Made by a program: the position numbers and the translations under genes. Below the pieces are notes generated by a model. The model was not told the origin of the DNA, ran no database searches, and saw only the letters and a program-made list of their open reading frames with translations. A DNA stretch of 64,000 bases from Dillenia suffruticosa (lineage: Eukaryota > Streptophyta > Magnoliopsida > Dilleniales > Dilleniaceae). Shown piece after piece: positions 1 through 12,000 of this stretch; positions within the stretch are counted from its first letter, which is position 1, and each line of letters opens with the position of its first letter. The stretch is from contig JAVTVX010000026.1 of NCBI GenBank assembly GCA_033439265.1, positions 9,673,001-9,737,000 on the forward strand. Reading direction: 5' to 3'.

Positions 1-329
1 GGGACCGCATCTGAGTAGTTTGTTGTTTGTTTTTTTGCCTTTCATTATCTTTGCAATCTTTTAAGGCACTTGTGCCCTATTGGCCTTTTTATCCCCTTTT
101 TTTAAGAGAGTATGTTTTCCAAAAACAAAGACTAAACAGGCACCTGGCCACAAATTCTTGTCGATGTATAGATTCGTTGGAGGAGCCCTGATCATAATAA
201 AACAGGGAATTTCCATCAACACGTTTGATTTAACTAGACATGTGCAGCTATTGCAGAATAAGAACTAAATAATGAAACCACACAAAAAACATTTTACGGG
301 ACAGGTTCAACAAATTTATACTCCATACT
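1..329. other. No recognisable feature
   Basis: AT-rich sequence with no coding, repeat or RNA signal I can support. The short open frames here have no recognisable motifs. Confidence 0.5.
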
Positions 330-1229
330 AATGCAATATGGATGTGTCAATTTGTGTTTTGTTATGGCTACGATCCAATCCTAGCTATAGTTGGCGGAGT
401 ATTTTGGATGGGCAGAAGGTGTTGAAGACAGAGGCGCTAGATGGGTTGCTGGAAATGGATCCTTAATCAAGATTTGGAAAGATAAATGGCTGCCACATCA
501 ATTTGGTTTCCGATTTTGATCACCAGTTAAAGAGTTTGATGCTAAAGCGATGGCAGATACAATAATTGATTTTGATACACGAAATTGGAATCTGCCTATA
601 ATTCAGTCTATCTTTTATCCCTTTGAAGGCGAACAGATTATGAAAATTCCTAGTTGGAGAAGGCCTTGCGATAGATTAATTTGGCTTTTTTACGGTGACG
701 GTCTCTATTCCGTGAAAGAGTGGCCACCATGTGAACCTGGTGATGGAAAGGGAGCAAAGGAGCGGAGGGCAGCCGGTATTTCAGGTGATGCCAAGTCAGA
801 AAGGTCGTGTTGAAGGGTCCTTGGAAGTTGTATATTCCTCCGAAAGTGAGAAATTTCATTCGGCGCATGAAACGAAGCCTTGCCAACAAGTGAGAACCTG
901 GCCAAAATAGTAATGGTAGATGATCAGTCGTATGCTGGATGCAGGGCCGGATGGGAAAACTGCCATCCATGTTCTTAGAGACAGTGATTGGGCTAGAAGA
1001 GTACGGTTTACATTTCCTTTCTCTCAAATGCAATGGATGCAGATTCACTCTTTCAAAAGCTGGGTGATGGCTATACATCCTATTCTCGATTTGGGGCTTT
1101 GGAATTCAACAATTAGAAGGGGACATCTATCATCTGTTGAAGTACACCATCACTGTGGGAGCTGATTACTTGATGGAGAATTCCAGAGGTCGTTGGAAGG
1201 GCTGCAGTGGCATTGCGAGCTTTTATAGT
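330..1229 (+). pseudogene. LINE (L1-type) fragment, C-terminal ORF2 region
   Basis: This is a broken stretch of a non-LTR retrotransposon downstream of the reverse-transcriptase core. Readable pieces shift frame: SWRSIL at about 388, GNGSLIKIWKDKWLP at about 448-495, DFDTRNWNLPIIQSIF at about 568-612, IPSWRRPCDRLIW at about 646-684, and a zf-RVT-like piece (YIPPKVRNFIRR) near 830-865. These are typical of the region between the reverse transcriptase and RNase H of plant L1 elements. Frameshifts and stops make it non-functional. It ends at a 5-bp target duplication and resumes at 7247, on the far side of the inserted copia element. Confidence 0.75.
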
Positions 1230-1234
1230 TTCCT

Positions 1235-1799
1235 TATGAAGAAAAATAACTTAATAGAAAATACGTTAAATATCATATTAAATCATAAAAATTAAAATTT
1301 AATTACTGAAAGTAAGATTTAGATAAGATAGAAAAGTATCTCATTTTATAACTGAAGAACTCAATTGAATGAAATACTGATTTACGTAGAATACGTAGAA
1401 TTCTGAGTTTGACCTTTCAGATCAACTATATTCTCACAAATTGTCTCTGTATGATGGAGATATCGGAAAATTAGAGTGATTGTTATAGAGTGATTTTTTC
1501 ATACCAAATCTGTCAGTTCAGTTTATGCTAATTATCTTATTGAATCCACACAAATTAGGTAATTTTCTAGCTATCCTAGAATCACTTTTTGAGAATCCAT
1601 ATTTAAACCATCATAAATAGTATATGTATATTAGTATTTATACATTTATTTACTTTTATATTTTATTAAATACATTAAATCCAAATTATCGAATTTTTCA
1701 ATGTAGCAGATTACTTTCATATGAATTTAACTCAAATGATAATATGCAATACATAACTATTTTAATACATAAGCCCAATATTGGATTAATGATCCAACG
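1235..1799 (-). repeat. 3' LTR of the copia element
   Basis: Matches 6666-7241 along its length: the first bases (AAATAACTTAAT), the middle (CTCAATTGAATGAAAT, then GGTATCAGAAAATTAGAGTG-like text) and the end (TTGGATTAATGAT). It is the 3' LTR because the genes lie on the minus strand. Its outer bases have drifted (CAACG where the other copy has CAATA). The two LTRs differ at many positions, so the insertion is old. Confidence 0.85.
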
Positions 1800-1815
1800 A
1801 TCTCCCATTTGAACT
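1800..1815 (-). other. Polypurine tract of the copia element
   Basis: On the minus strand this reads GTTCAAATGGGAGAT directly before the 3' LTR. TGGGAGAT at this place is the usual plus-strand primer of plant copia elements. Confidence 0.6.
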
Positions 1816-2199
1816 GTATGTGAAATGTTATAGTTATGTAATTATGAAATAATTGAATAAGGTATGTATCTACAACTAGTCATGTCTATCAATCATATCA
1901 ATTTAGGATCAAAGCAGCTTTTGTTATATTTCTTTCATAATTCAACTCATCAATGGTTACATAATTTGATATAATTGAATGACATAAATATATGGATGTG
2001 TAGTATAAAAATATCATGCAATGTGACCTTTAACGCGTCTATTTCCAACTAATTCTCTTTAATGAGATCATACCATACTTAATATCAGAGTATGATAAAA
2101 AAACTAAATCTTTATTTTCACGAAAAATAACTTTAAACTAAAATATCTAAAAATTGTCTGTATTAGATGAGTATCTAAAATCACATACTTAAATTAAAA

Positions 2200-3700
2200 C
2201 TAAATATCTTGAAATGATATGACACCCAATAGTATGTTCATGAACTTTTTGGGTGGCAATCTCATAGTAAATAGATCTACAATAATGAAATTTGTACCAA
2301 TATATTCTATAGACAACTGTCCACTCTAAATCTCTTTTCTTGACAACCTGAACTTGATATCCATATACTTTAATCTCATTGAACCTTGTTATTATTGGAA
2401 TTGAGGACTACCAATTTATTGTCACAAAAAATAATCTGAATGGTCTGTCAATATCATCTACTATGTGTAGTCTCATAACAAAATTTGCAATCATATTTCA
2501 TAGTTGAATGCCTCGTAACATGCAAATCCGACATAGTTTTCATACTACCCTTCCATCCAACAAAATCAGAGTCAGTATACGGAATGGTTTCGAACTGATC
2601 TGTCCTCTAATATGTGATCATCTATTCTTTTGTTCTTTGTAAGTACCATAAGACTCAATTTGGTTGCCTTCCAATGGTCTACTCTTAAGTTACTTAAATT
2701 CCTGTCTAACATTCTCATAATGATGCAATATCCGAATGCGTATAGATCTAAGTATATATCCGACTCTATATTACTAATGCATAAGAAATATTTAGCATTT
2801 TCCTAAGTTTAAAGTCATTCTTGAGCCACTAGTTGAGACTAAAGTTGTCTCTCTTAGTTACAGGACTATCTCTTGATTTATAATCACGAATGTCATATCT
2901 TTTGAAAATTTTTTTAACATATAAAATTAGGAAAATGTATCTACTCTCACATAACTTGTGGTATACACAATAATTAACTAAATTTATCTCAAAATCTAAC
3001 GAGATGATAACTTGATAAAATTTGTAATACCATTGTCAGGATCTCCTAATTGGTATAGGTTGTGGAGATAGTTGAGTTTGTTCTTCCAAAATGGAAGTTC
3101 TCCAATATTGTCTTGATTTGTATCTCCCCGTTACACTCAACATCCTCAAAGAATCGAGTATTTCCTGACTCAAACGTAATCTCATTTGTGGGATCTTAAA
3201 ATTTGTATGCATTAGATATTTCAAAATATCCAATAAAATAACATCTCACTCCTGATGTCTAGTTTTCTTTCATTAGACTGGAGAGGCTTTGCCTTAGTTG
3301 GATAACTTCAAACATGCAAATGCTTTGGACTAAGATGTCTCCCAATCTAGAACTCATAGGAACTTGGTGATTGTTTTAGTGGAAACTATGTTGAAGATAT
3401 ACACTACAATCTTAATTGAGATTTATCCGTAAGAAATATATATATAGTCATATTGTAAATAATTGTCTATAAATATGATAAAATATTTTAAGAATTCTAA
3501 GCACAAAAGGGAATGACCCATAAATATCTGTATATATAAGTTCTAAGATGCCTAAAATTCTATTGGCTTTATATTCTCTTTTGTTAGTTTGTTTTCCGTT
3601 TATACAATTTGTACAAATATCAAAATTCATGAAATTAAGGGAGTCAAGAATTTCTTTTGACACAAATTTCTCTATTCCCATTTAGAGATATGACCCAATT
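2200..3700 (-). pseudogene. copia pol remnant (integrase, reverse transcriptase, RNase H)
   Basis: Read on the minus strand, in order: an integrase zinc-binding and core entry at 3690-3450 (CTNCINGKQTNKRE, then LELIYTDIYGSFPF); a linker at about 3230-3040; the end of the reverse transcriptase at about 2900-2650 (RDNFSLN, NDFKLRKMLNISYA, VDHWKATK); and RNase H-like text at about 2600-2230 (YTDSDFVGWKGSMKTMSD, PIYCDNKLVV). Stops and frameshifts interrupt all of it. The order integrase before reverse transcriptase shows that this is Ty1/copia, not Ty3/gypsy. Confidence 0.8.
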
Positions 3701-6654
3701 TTTTATACCACAATGAGAGGAATTCCTATTAGTTAATTTATATTTCAATTTCAAGCACTAATTTGTAGGGATTCATTAAATGAAATAACAGTATCTATTA
3801 GATAAATATTTTCAGATTCTAAAAAGAACTAAAACCAACCAATTTGGATTTTATAAGCAAACTAATTTTTCCATTTTTGAAAGAATAAATAAAACCGAAT
3901 TTATCTAATACATAAATACAAATCAAGTTCCGTCTAAAGATGGTATAATAAATATTTCATATAAATCCAAATAGAATCCGGTATTTAACAATAATATAAA
4001 TTTTCTCATTGTTTCTATTAGAACTTCATTGTCGTCGCCTTTGTACATGTATCTCTTACCTCAATTGACAGTCGACAATTTATACAACTTTGCTTAAACA
4101 CATTAATATGAATAGTAGTAATAGAATCTGACCATCAAGTATGTCTTGATACCAAAGTCAAATTAACATCAAAACATACTAAGACAAGGAACATAACGAC
4201 ATCCTTATCTGTTTCGTTATCTTTACTTTCTTATCCTTAATTGTCAAGTGTTTTGATCCTTATACTGCTTTGAGATAAAATTTTTCAAGAGTGAAATAAT
4301 CTCAACCTTTTCATTTTTGACAAACTGTCTCTTAATATCTGTAAGAAAAGATTTAGTATCATAATTAACTTAGACATAGTGTCTCTGAATGTTTCTAAAA
4401 TGGCCCTCTTTATCATCATTAAATACATGCGATTCAATCTCTGTCACCTTTCTTTCTTTCTATTTTTAGAGATATTCTTATCTGTAAGTGATGGAGAGAA
4501 TATGTCCTTAACATAAGATCTAAATCCACGACTCCGAAAATGATAAACAAATTCTCTTAACATGATTTGAATTCCGATTCATTCAACTTAATAATCAATC
4601 TAAACTGCACATTAATGTTAACAGAAGTAATAGACAAAACTGAATAGATAACAATAATCAATATATGTTCACATGGAAGTTTAAAATCAAATAAATTTAA
4701 ATATGAGCAATCCCCATCACAAGATAACGAATACTGCATTAATATTTCATTTTTAGACAAAATAATTAACTTGTAATTGATATTTTGGTATAATAATCAA
4801 ATGTTGACAATAAAAATATGACAACCAATTATTTTCTTTTGGACGTATGAATTGATCACATGCAAAACCAAATAACTATCAGATATTTATTATCAGAACA
4901 TGTACATGTAATTCTGTCTAATGTGGACTTTCCTTTGAGCTGATCAGTTTTCACCTGAATTACATGCATACAATCTTTTATGATTCAAAACAAATTAATT
5001 TCAACAAGAGAGATCATTTTGGAGACATGTTGTTTCAATTAATTTATCTTGAAATATATACAAAACCATAGGTGTAGTAATTAAATGCTGACAATAAAAA
5101 TATATCAATCAATTATCTTTTTTTGGACTGATGAATTGGTTACATGTAAAATTGAATAATTGTTATGCATTTATTACTACAGGATGTACAAGCAATTCTG
5201 TCAAATACGGATCTTGTTTTGGACAGATCGGTTCTAAGATAAATTGCATACACAACTCTTTATATTCGAAAATAAATTAATTCCATAATAGAGATCACTT
5301 TGAGAATATATTGTTTTAATTAATTTATCTCGATAAATATACAAAACCATACTCATATTTGAATTATATTTGTAATTGAAAAAATTTCAATTTTCACCTG
5401 ATAGACTCTATTTAAAATTCAATCTTATCAACTTGAAGTTGGGTCTATAAATCCCCAATTTATCGAATCTACCTTATTTATCTTTCTTCTTCATCCCTAA
5501 ACTTTTGTTGCTAGCGTAAAATCAAAGTCTTCACCTTTTGTTGACAACCGATCTAAGATTTGGTCAATCCTTGTTCTATAGTAGGAAGAATTAGAAAAGT
5601 TTTCATATAGATGTTGAGTTTATTTAAAATTATTAAGAACCAACCAACTTTTGATTTATCCCTGCCTTGTTGACAGAATTTTTCTAAATATACTATACTA
5701 TCTTATACTAAAACAATGACCATTCTTAAGTACAAAAAGGATAGCGAAGAATGATAAGAATAAAAAGTAGGTTCAATTGAGTTTAGTAAATTCTAAAACA
5801 TTTACCCCTTGCAACTGGGTCATTTGGATCCATTAATTCCTTTAAAAAAATGCCTTTTTTTAATAAAAAATTAGGTATGTGAAAATTGTGAAAAAATTAA
5901 TACAAAATGAGTTACAATTTTACATACTAAAGTTCACTTTTCTCATAAAATTTGTGAAAAATATGGAAAAGTCAACATAAAATGAGATATCACTTTACAT
6001 ATTAAATCCCACTTTCCTTACAAAAAAATTGTCAAAATTGTTTTGTTGGAATCTGAAAAACTTTATTCTAAAAACGGAAAGTCGAAACTTAAAAAAAAAA
6101 AGAAAAAAGTTGAAATCCGGAAGGTTTTTTTTTTTTTTTTTTTTTTTGGTTCTCCAAAAACTGGAAATTTTTTAAAAGGAAATCGAAATCCAAAAAATTT
6201 TCGAAAGTTGGAAGTTCCCAAAAAAAATATTTGCCATATAATGCCTACGTTTTTTTTTTCTTTGTTTTTTTTTTTTTGGTTCTGTTTAACAAAATAAGAA
6301 AGGGAGTCCACCCTTTTTTTGTGATAAAAAAAATACTTTTTTTTTGAAACACCAGATGTTGATTTTGATGAAAATTAAAGGTCGAGTTTGATGTAAACTT
6401 TCCAATTTTTTAAAACACCGGAGGTTGACTTGAATGAAAACTGAATGTTGGCTTTGATGAAAAATTCCCAATTTTTTGATTGAAATCCATATCTAAAAAT
6501 TCTGGGTATTTAAAAAAAATCGAAATATTCTCATAATTCCAATATCAACATAATATCAATTAACCTAAAAATTCACACAATTGCATAATCATATATATAA
6601 ACAAAATCTTAATAACAAAACATGCAGAAAAATTCTGATGATTCAATTATGAGT
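3701..6654 (-). other. AT-rich gag and leader part of the copia element
   Basis: This should hold gag and the untranslated leader, but I recognise no gag motif. It contains a 284-bp tandem duplication (4791-5355) and, at about 6090-6350, a run of long A and T tracts that opens meaningless reading frames on both strands. Confidence 0.5.
4791..5355. repeat. Imperfect tandem duplication, about 284 bp period
   Basis: Two adjacent copies start at about 4791 and 5075. Shared landmarks are TGACAATAAAAATAT (4805 and 5089), TGAATTG near a GGAC (4845 and 5130), TACAAAACCAT and TTAATTTATCT. The copies have diverged at many sites. It lies inside the copia element. Confidence 0.75.
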
Positions 6655-6665
6655 GGTTCTAATAC
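6655..6665 (-). other. Primer binding site of the copia element
   Basis: On the minus strand GTATTAGAACC directly follows the 5' LTR. It differs by two transitions from GTATCAGAGCC, the site complementary to the 3' end of initiator tRNA-Met used by most plant copia elements. Confidence 0.65.
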
Positions 6666-7241
6666 TATTGGAAAAAATAACTTAATGCAAAACATGTCAA
6701 ATATCATGTTAAATTACCGGAATCAAAACTTAATCACTGAAAATGAAATCTAGATTAGAGAGAAGAATACTTGATTTAATAGCGAAGGGCTCAATTGAAT
6801 GAAATTCTGATATGAGCATAATCGTGAGTTTGGCTTTGCAAGTCAAATGTATCACAAAATCTCTCTCTATGATGAGGGTATCAGAAAATTAGAGTGTGGC
6901 TCGTGTACCATAACTCTTTTGTAGCTGTAAAATGAATTTCACCTTTTAAATCTGTCTATAAAATTTATGCCAGTTATCGTACCGAATTCACACAAATTAG
7001 GTAACTTTTCAATTGTCCTTAAATCATCATTCGATAATCCCTATTTAACCCATCATAAATAATAAATATTTATTGGTATCTACATATTTGTTTATTTTCA
7101 TATCCTATTAGATATATTAAATCCAAATCACTAAATCTTCAAATTTAATAGATCATTTTCATGTAGACTTAACTTAAATGACTGTGTGCAACACATAATT
7201 ATTTTAATATATAACCCCAATGTTGGATTAATGATTCAATA
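6666..7241 (-). repeat. 5' LTR of the copia element
   Basis: A 576-bp LTR that begins TATTGG and ends TTCAATA on the plus strand, forming the inverted terminal repeat TATTG/CAATA. It is followed at once by the target duplication TTCCT. Confidence 0.85.
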
Positions 7242-7246
7242 TTCCT

Positions 7247-7640
7247 CCCTCTGCTGGTTCAGGTGAATACTGATGCTCCCTTGAGGGAATGTGTGCTTGG
7301 TCTTGGGTTGTCATTCGCAATGAGTTAGGAGACATTATCCTCTCCGCGTCCTGTGGTTTGAAGACGGAGATCTGTGGATAGAAACGGGTTTCTTAAAGGT
7401 GATGCATGAGCTTCATAATATAAGGGTTGTAGCAGCCATTAACCAGCCTTATGGACTTTTCATCTTTCTCTTGTTCTTATGTTAAAAGCGAATGTAAATA
7501 TGGTTGCCCATTCTCTTACTAAGTTAGCTTTTCTCTCGGTTTGTCGTCAGATGTGGACCAAAGAGTGTCCACCTCAAATTTCTTCCCTCGTAAGCATTGG
7601 TGGTGGTTTATTTTCTTCGACAAAAATTCAGAATTTTGCC
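7247..7640 (+). pseudogene. LINE fragment, RNase H end
   Basis: Continuation of the LINE broken at 1229. VNTDAP at about 7263 fits the first aspartate block of the plant L1 RNase H domain, and KANVNMVAHSLTKLAF at 7482-7530 fits its conserved C-terminal block (normally ...N..AH.LAK.A). The frame shifts between them. The end is not sharp and I see no clear poly(A) tail. Confidence 0.7.
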
Positions 7641-8591
7641 CAGGAAAAAACCATTGGGACCTATTCCCATGGGTTATTGTGTATGAGATGACATGTTAGA
7701 ATATCTGATGTATGAATGTTTTGTATAAATTGGGTATTTTGTATGCATATTCTCTTTCCACCACGAAACAGGGCTGTGAGAGCAATGTAACATTTTGCCC
7801 AGGTGGAAAAAAGCATGTCTTCTCCGAATTTCTATAATTCTTCCAACTGTTAATATTCATGAGATTTAGAATAATTGGATCTCCATTCAATTATCACAAA
7901 TTATTTTACTGTTTCATGATAGAAAAATAATGATTGTTAGATGAGAATCTAAGGGGTACAACCCCACGTGACTATAGAAGATCCCTAGTCTTCCTATGTG
8001 ACTAGCCTTGTTACTGTGTCCAAATATACAAATGTAACTCTGTTCCAGGATTTGTAAGTGTTGCCTAAAAGCAACACAGGTTTATGATCCAGGTTTGGTC
8101 CTTTAGGTTCTGGCTTTAATCGCCTATCAACCTATTCTCATCTTCTATTTAGGTTCATGGGCTTAACCCCACAGGTTCAGGTAGGAGAGACAGTCCATTG
8201 ACCTGGGACTAGCCAAGGTTCCATGACTGCTCCAACTTCCCTGCTAGCAAACAGGGAAAAGAGAACCATCATGTCATCAACTTTCTCTGGATGTCTTAAC
8301 CTGCAAGATCATTTGCACATCATAATGAAGTATGGACATAGACACTAGCTGCCACGTGATGGCATGGTAAAACTCTAAAATTTTGTTCTATTATAAGTTA
8401 GAAAGTTTTGTATGTCGTGATCATGATCATATGGCAAAACTATAAAAAATTTTACACCTTATAAGTTAGGAAGTATTGTATTGTGTTGTATCTTCCCCAA
8501 TGTCAAATTAACATGCTCATTTTTAAAAGGGTTGATGCAAAAGGCGAGAAATTGTTGGCATGCAACATCTTACCTTACCCATTTCAACAAG
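7641..8591. other. Intergenic, nothing recognised
   Basis: No reading frame, RNA gene or repeat that I can support between the LINE end and the SINE. Confidence 0.5.
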
Positions 8592-8714
8592 CTTCCACAT
8601 TTATCTTTTTTTTTTTTTTTTTGGTTATACAAGAATTCGAACTTGGAATCACCAGGTTGGGATATGGGGTTTGTACCATTAAGCTGTCCCCTTGGAGACC
8701 TTCCACATTTATCT
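8592..8714 (-). mobile_element. tRNA-derived SINE with target duplication
   Basis: On the minus strand a body of about 77 bp carries a box A-like AGCTTAATGGTAC and a box B-like AGTTCGAATTC, then ends in a run of about 17 A. The perfect duplication CTTCCACATTTATCT flanks it (8592-8606 and 8700-8714; its last T merges with the poly(T) on the left). Body about 8606-8699. It lies downstream of SDS. Confidence 0.85.
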
Positions 8715-9073
8715 CAAACAGTCCAGCGTTTCTGATTTTCCGGTAGATCTCGTCCCCAACCATAACCAACACTATAACTTCAAGAATCAACTTTCTTTTT
8801 TCTTTTTTGTTAATCGTACAATGATCGGGATGTTTTCCAAGCAGCTGATATCAATGTAGCTTATTCAATGAACAACATACAAGTTATCTATCTCAAATTT
8901 GTCGATGGGCTTTTTACAACAAGAATGAATCTATGTTTATATTGCCAAAAAAAAAAATGAAACTACCGTTGCTATCATGGTAAGCTTGTGAGTTTTATGT
9001 ACCTTGATGTGTAGTCACCCCTTTGGGAGAGACTCTGTCAAAAGGAAAGAATTATATGTTTCTTCTGTGACTT
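8715..9073. other. SDS downstream flank
   Basis: Lies 3' of the SDS stop codon and may hold its 3' untranslated region. I see no further coding sequence and no strong polyadenylation signal that I would commit to. Confidence 0.4.
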
Positions 9074-12000
9074 CTAGCATGCATACTTCAGCAACCATTC
9101 TAAGCTCTGTACAAGTTGAATAAGCTTTAGTAAGCTTCTAAAATTATGATTATAGCATGAAAGAAGCAACTATTATTTTACCACTAACAGCAGAATAAAT
9201 AGTAAATGTCTTCAGTGTGACTATGCTTACATTTATACATTCATGTAAATCATCATTTTTTGCTCTGACATGAGTCTGCAAAACCAAAAGATATCTTTAT
9301 TGACACGCTACTTCAATTTATGCTATTTAAGATCCCAGTTTGACCAATCAATTTACTAAAGCCTAATCAACATCTTACCCATTTCAACAGTGCTACTTCA
9401 AATTATGCTATTTTTGATAGAAAGGGAACAATTTTTCCTAATTTCAAGTTCCATGAGATACAGTTGGAGTGGCTTGCATTTTTAGAATATTTGAGTATTT
9501 ACTCATGCTATTGGAATTTTTTAGTGACTGAATTTATGCAAGTAATTCAAAATAATTTGAAAAACAAATATACCTCAAGAATTCTTTGGCAGGATTCATC
9601 TTGATTGGCTGCCATGGAAGCTAGGATGACAAGTCCAGCTGCAACAGTCGAGGGCCAAAAACCTGTCTGCTTGTGATCCAGCAGTGCAAGCACTGCAAGG
9701 TTCTTGGCCTTCTTTTCGACTTCAACATCTGCTCTTGCTGCTTTCAAATAGAACCTATGTGACACAGAACATAACATAAACTTTCAGTACGGGACAGTTA
9801 AAAAACCACAATTTTATGTAGATTTGCATCTGCGCATATACATTGAAATAGTTTTCTGCATTTTCTTGAGCAAGGTCACCAGGCATACCATAAGAAGTTG
9901 TAGATGGTGGGAACGAAGCATTGGAAGTTGAGAACCTCCTGCACCAACCATTCCATGGCCACTACTTCACATCTGCTATATATGTTGCTCTCTACGTGGT
10001 ATATCTTCTGTCGTGCACTGACATGCCAATTTGAAACTGTTAGTGTAAGGCCATGTTGATCTTGATCACAAGATCATGATTTTACATTTCTCCAATTGCT
10101 GGAGCACATGACTAGTCCATAATATCAGAATCCAGATAAGAGCAAAGATACGCGAGTGGGATAGCAGGGCAGGAATTTGATTGGTTTATATCATTAAAGA
10201 ATTGGTTTGACAACCATGGTATAAGATGAGTCCTGAATAAGCACAAAGGTCGTCAGACTGGATTGCAAACAATAACTTTCTGGGCATATGACACCCAATT
10301 TCAGCAAATGAAAAATACCCGATTTGAATTATATGAATTGGTAACTAATGTCCTCATCAAACTTGATTCATGGTCAAAGGGTAATGACAGATGTATTAGG
10401 CAGACAGAGAATGCAGGTGGTATACAGCAATCGGGTCAACTGCATTATAAACTCTGAAATGGATCTGGACCCAACATGCAAATGCTATCAGCAACCTATA
10501 GTAAGGATGTAAAATATAGACTGGGATGCACTTTAGTTTTTCAATTTGAGGTTGGCTGTGCATCCATCAATAACAACAACAACTTGAATCTTAATATCAA
10601 ATTTTGGGGTCAGCCTAGCTGTGCATCTGTCATAAATGAAAATTTGGAGTTTGGAGCTCTTTTGAACAGTTAATAGAGTTGAAACAAAATTCGTCTCCTA
10701 TACCACATGTTCAAAAATTAAATACATAATATGTTTCTGTTGGGATTTCAAACTTCAAAATTTTTATGTTCTAAACAGACAAGATAAGAAGACAGGAAAA
10801 TGTAACAATACCTATTGAAAGGTTGGTTCTCTTCTATCCTGGTGGCCAAGGAAAGACATGACATGCCAGCAAGCTGGACGTATCTTTTGGTCTTGAAGAA
10901 TCCTCTACTAAGAAATCTGTCCAGAAGGGTAACTCCTAGGAACAACGTCTCATCTTGAAGCTCCTTCTTAGTGCTTTGCTGTTCATTCAGATTAGTGGCA
11001 AACTATTCTATCAGGGAATAATCAAAAGGGAAACAGAGAGGTACAAAATGCATAAGCGAACAACTTGTTGATTGTTGTGATCTGAACAGGAGCTGAGTAC
11101 GTAATAATGTCCTAATACAAGTTATACATTAAACATCAGACAAGTTCTTAGCCGATTGATGATCATTTGGCTAACATAATCTGTATTTTACTTGGCTAAA
11201 ACCCTTAGACTTTGTCAACTATTGGAGGCCATTGAACAATATGTGATCAGACGGTAGAGTGTGAACCATCAGACAAATTATAATATCTCTTAATTTGTTG
11301 TAAACTCTTCACATGTATGAATTTGAAGTGACAGAACTTTTTAGGAATTGGTGTGACATTTGACCAAGCTGTTATTGCAGAAGAGGTTAAGATAGGACTC
11401 GAGCATAAAGTGTCCATTCAAACACCCCCTTAGATTATGTCTGGAAAAACAAAAGTGTCCATTCAAACACCCCCTTAGATTATGTCTGGAAAAACAGGCT
11501 AATGTTGTATGGCCCAGGTGATAATAGCCTGAATAATTATCCAGTTACCATATTTGGTAGTTTGGTTAATTCTTTTAATCTACATGCCATCCGATCTAAG
11601 CAAATATGGAAATTGGGCATGATGAACAGGTCCAGATATCACAACTTTGTTGTCAAGCGTTCATAGTTGAGGCAACTTTTATACATTAAGCTGCACAATT
11701 GTGTGTCCTTTGTTTATGTTGCATCCCATCTCTTCCACCGTTCACAGTTGAGATTGGGATAACTACACAGCATTATTATTTACTATTTTTGGTTGTTTGG
11801 CCGGGAGAGATGGCAGATGCAACTCTCATTACCAAGGAGAGAGAAATAACATCTATTATGACATGAATGCCCCTAATTTTATATGATTTGAGGTGTCTTT
11901 TAGATGGTGAGACAGGCTTGTGAGAAATAATTGTTTGAGAACATGGATTCAATCTCTATCACATTTGAATTTAGAAAAAAATTTTATCCAAATTCAAAAT

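Larger units (their letters stand above)
1235..7241 (-). mobile_element. Ty1/copia LTR retrotransposon inserted in the LINE
   Basis: A 6.0-kb LTR retrotransposon with its genes on the minus strand. Two related LTRs (1235-1799 and 6666-7241) flank an internal region with decayed integrase, reverse transcriptase and RNase H. The perfect duplication TTCCT lies at 1230-1234 and 7242-7246, and the LINE reads on either side, so the limits are well defined. With this duplication the intact LTR runs TATTG...CAATA, that is TA...TA instead of the usual TG...CA. No frame is intact, so the element cannot encode its own transposition. Confidence 0.85.

Noticed and set aside
6043-6311. Lys/Phe-rich frames on both strands
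   Set aside because: Produced by long A and T tracts in the copia leader.
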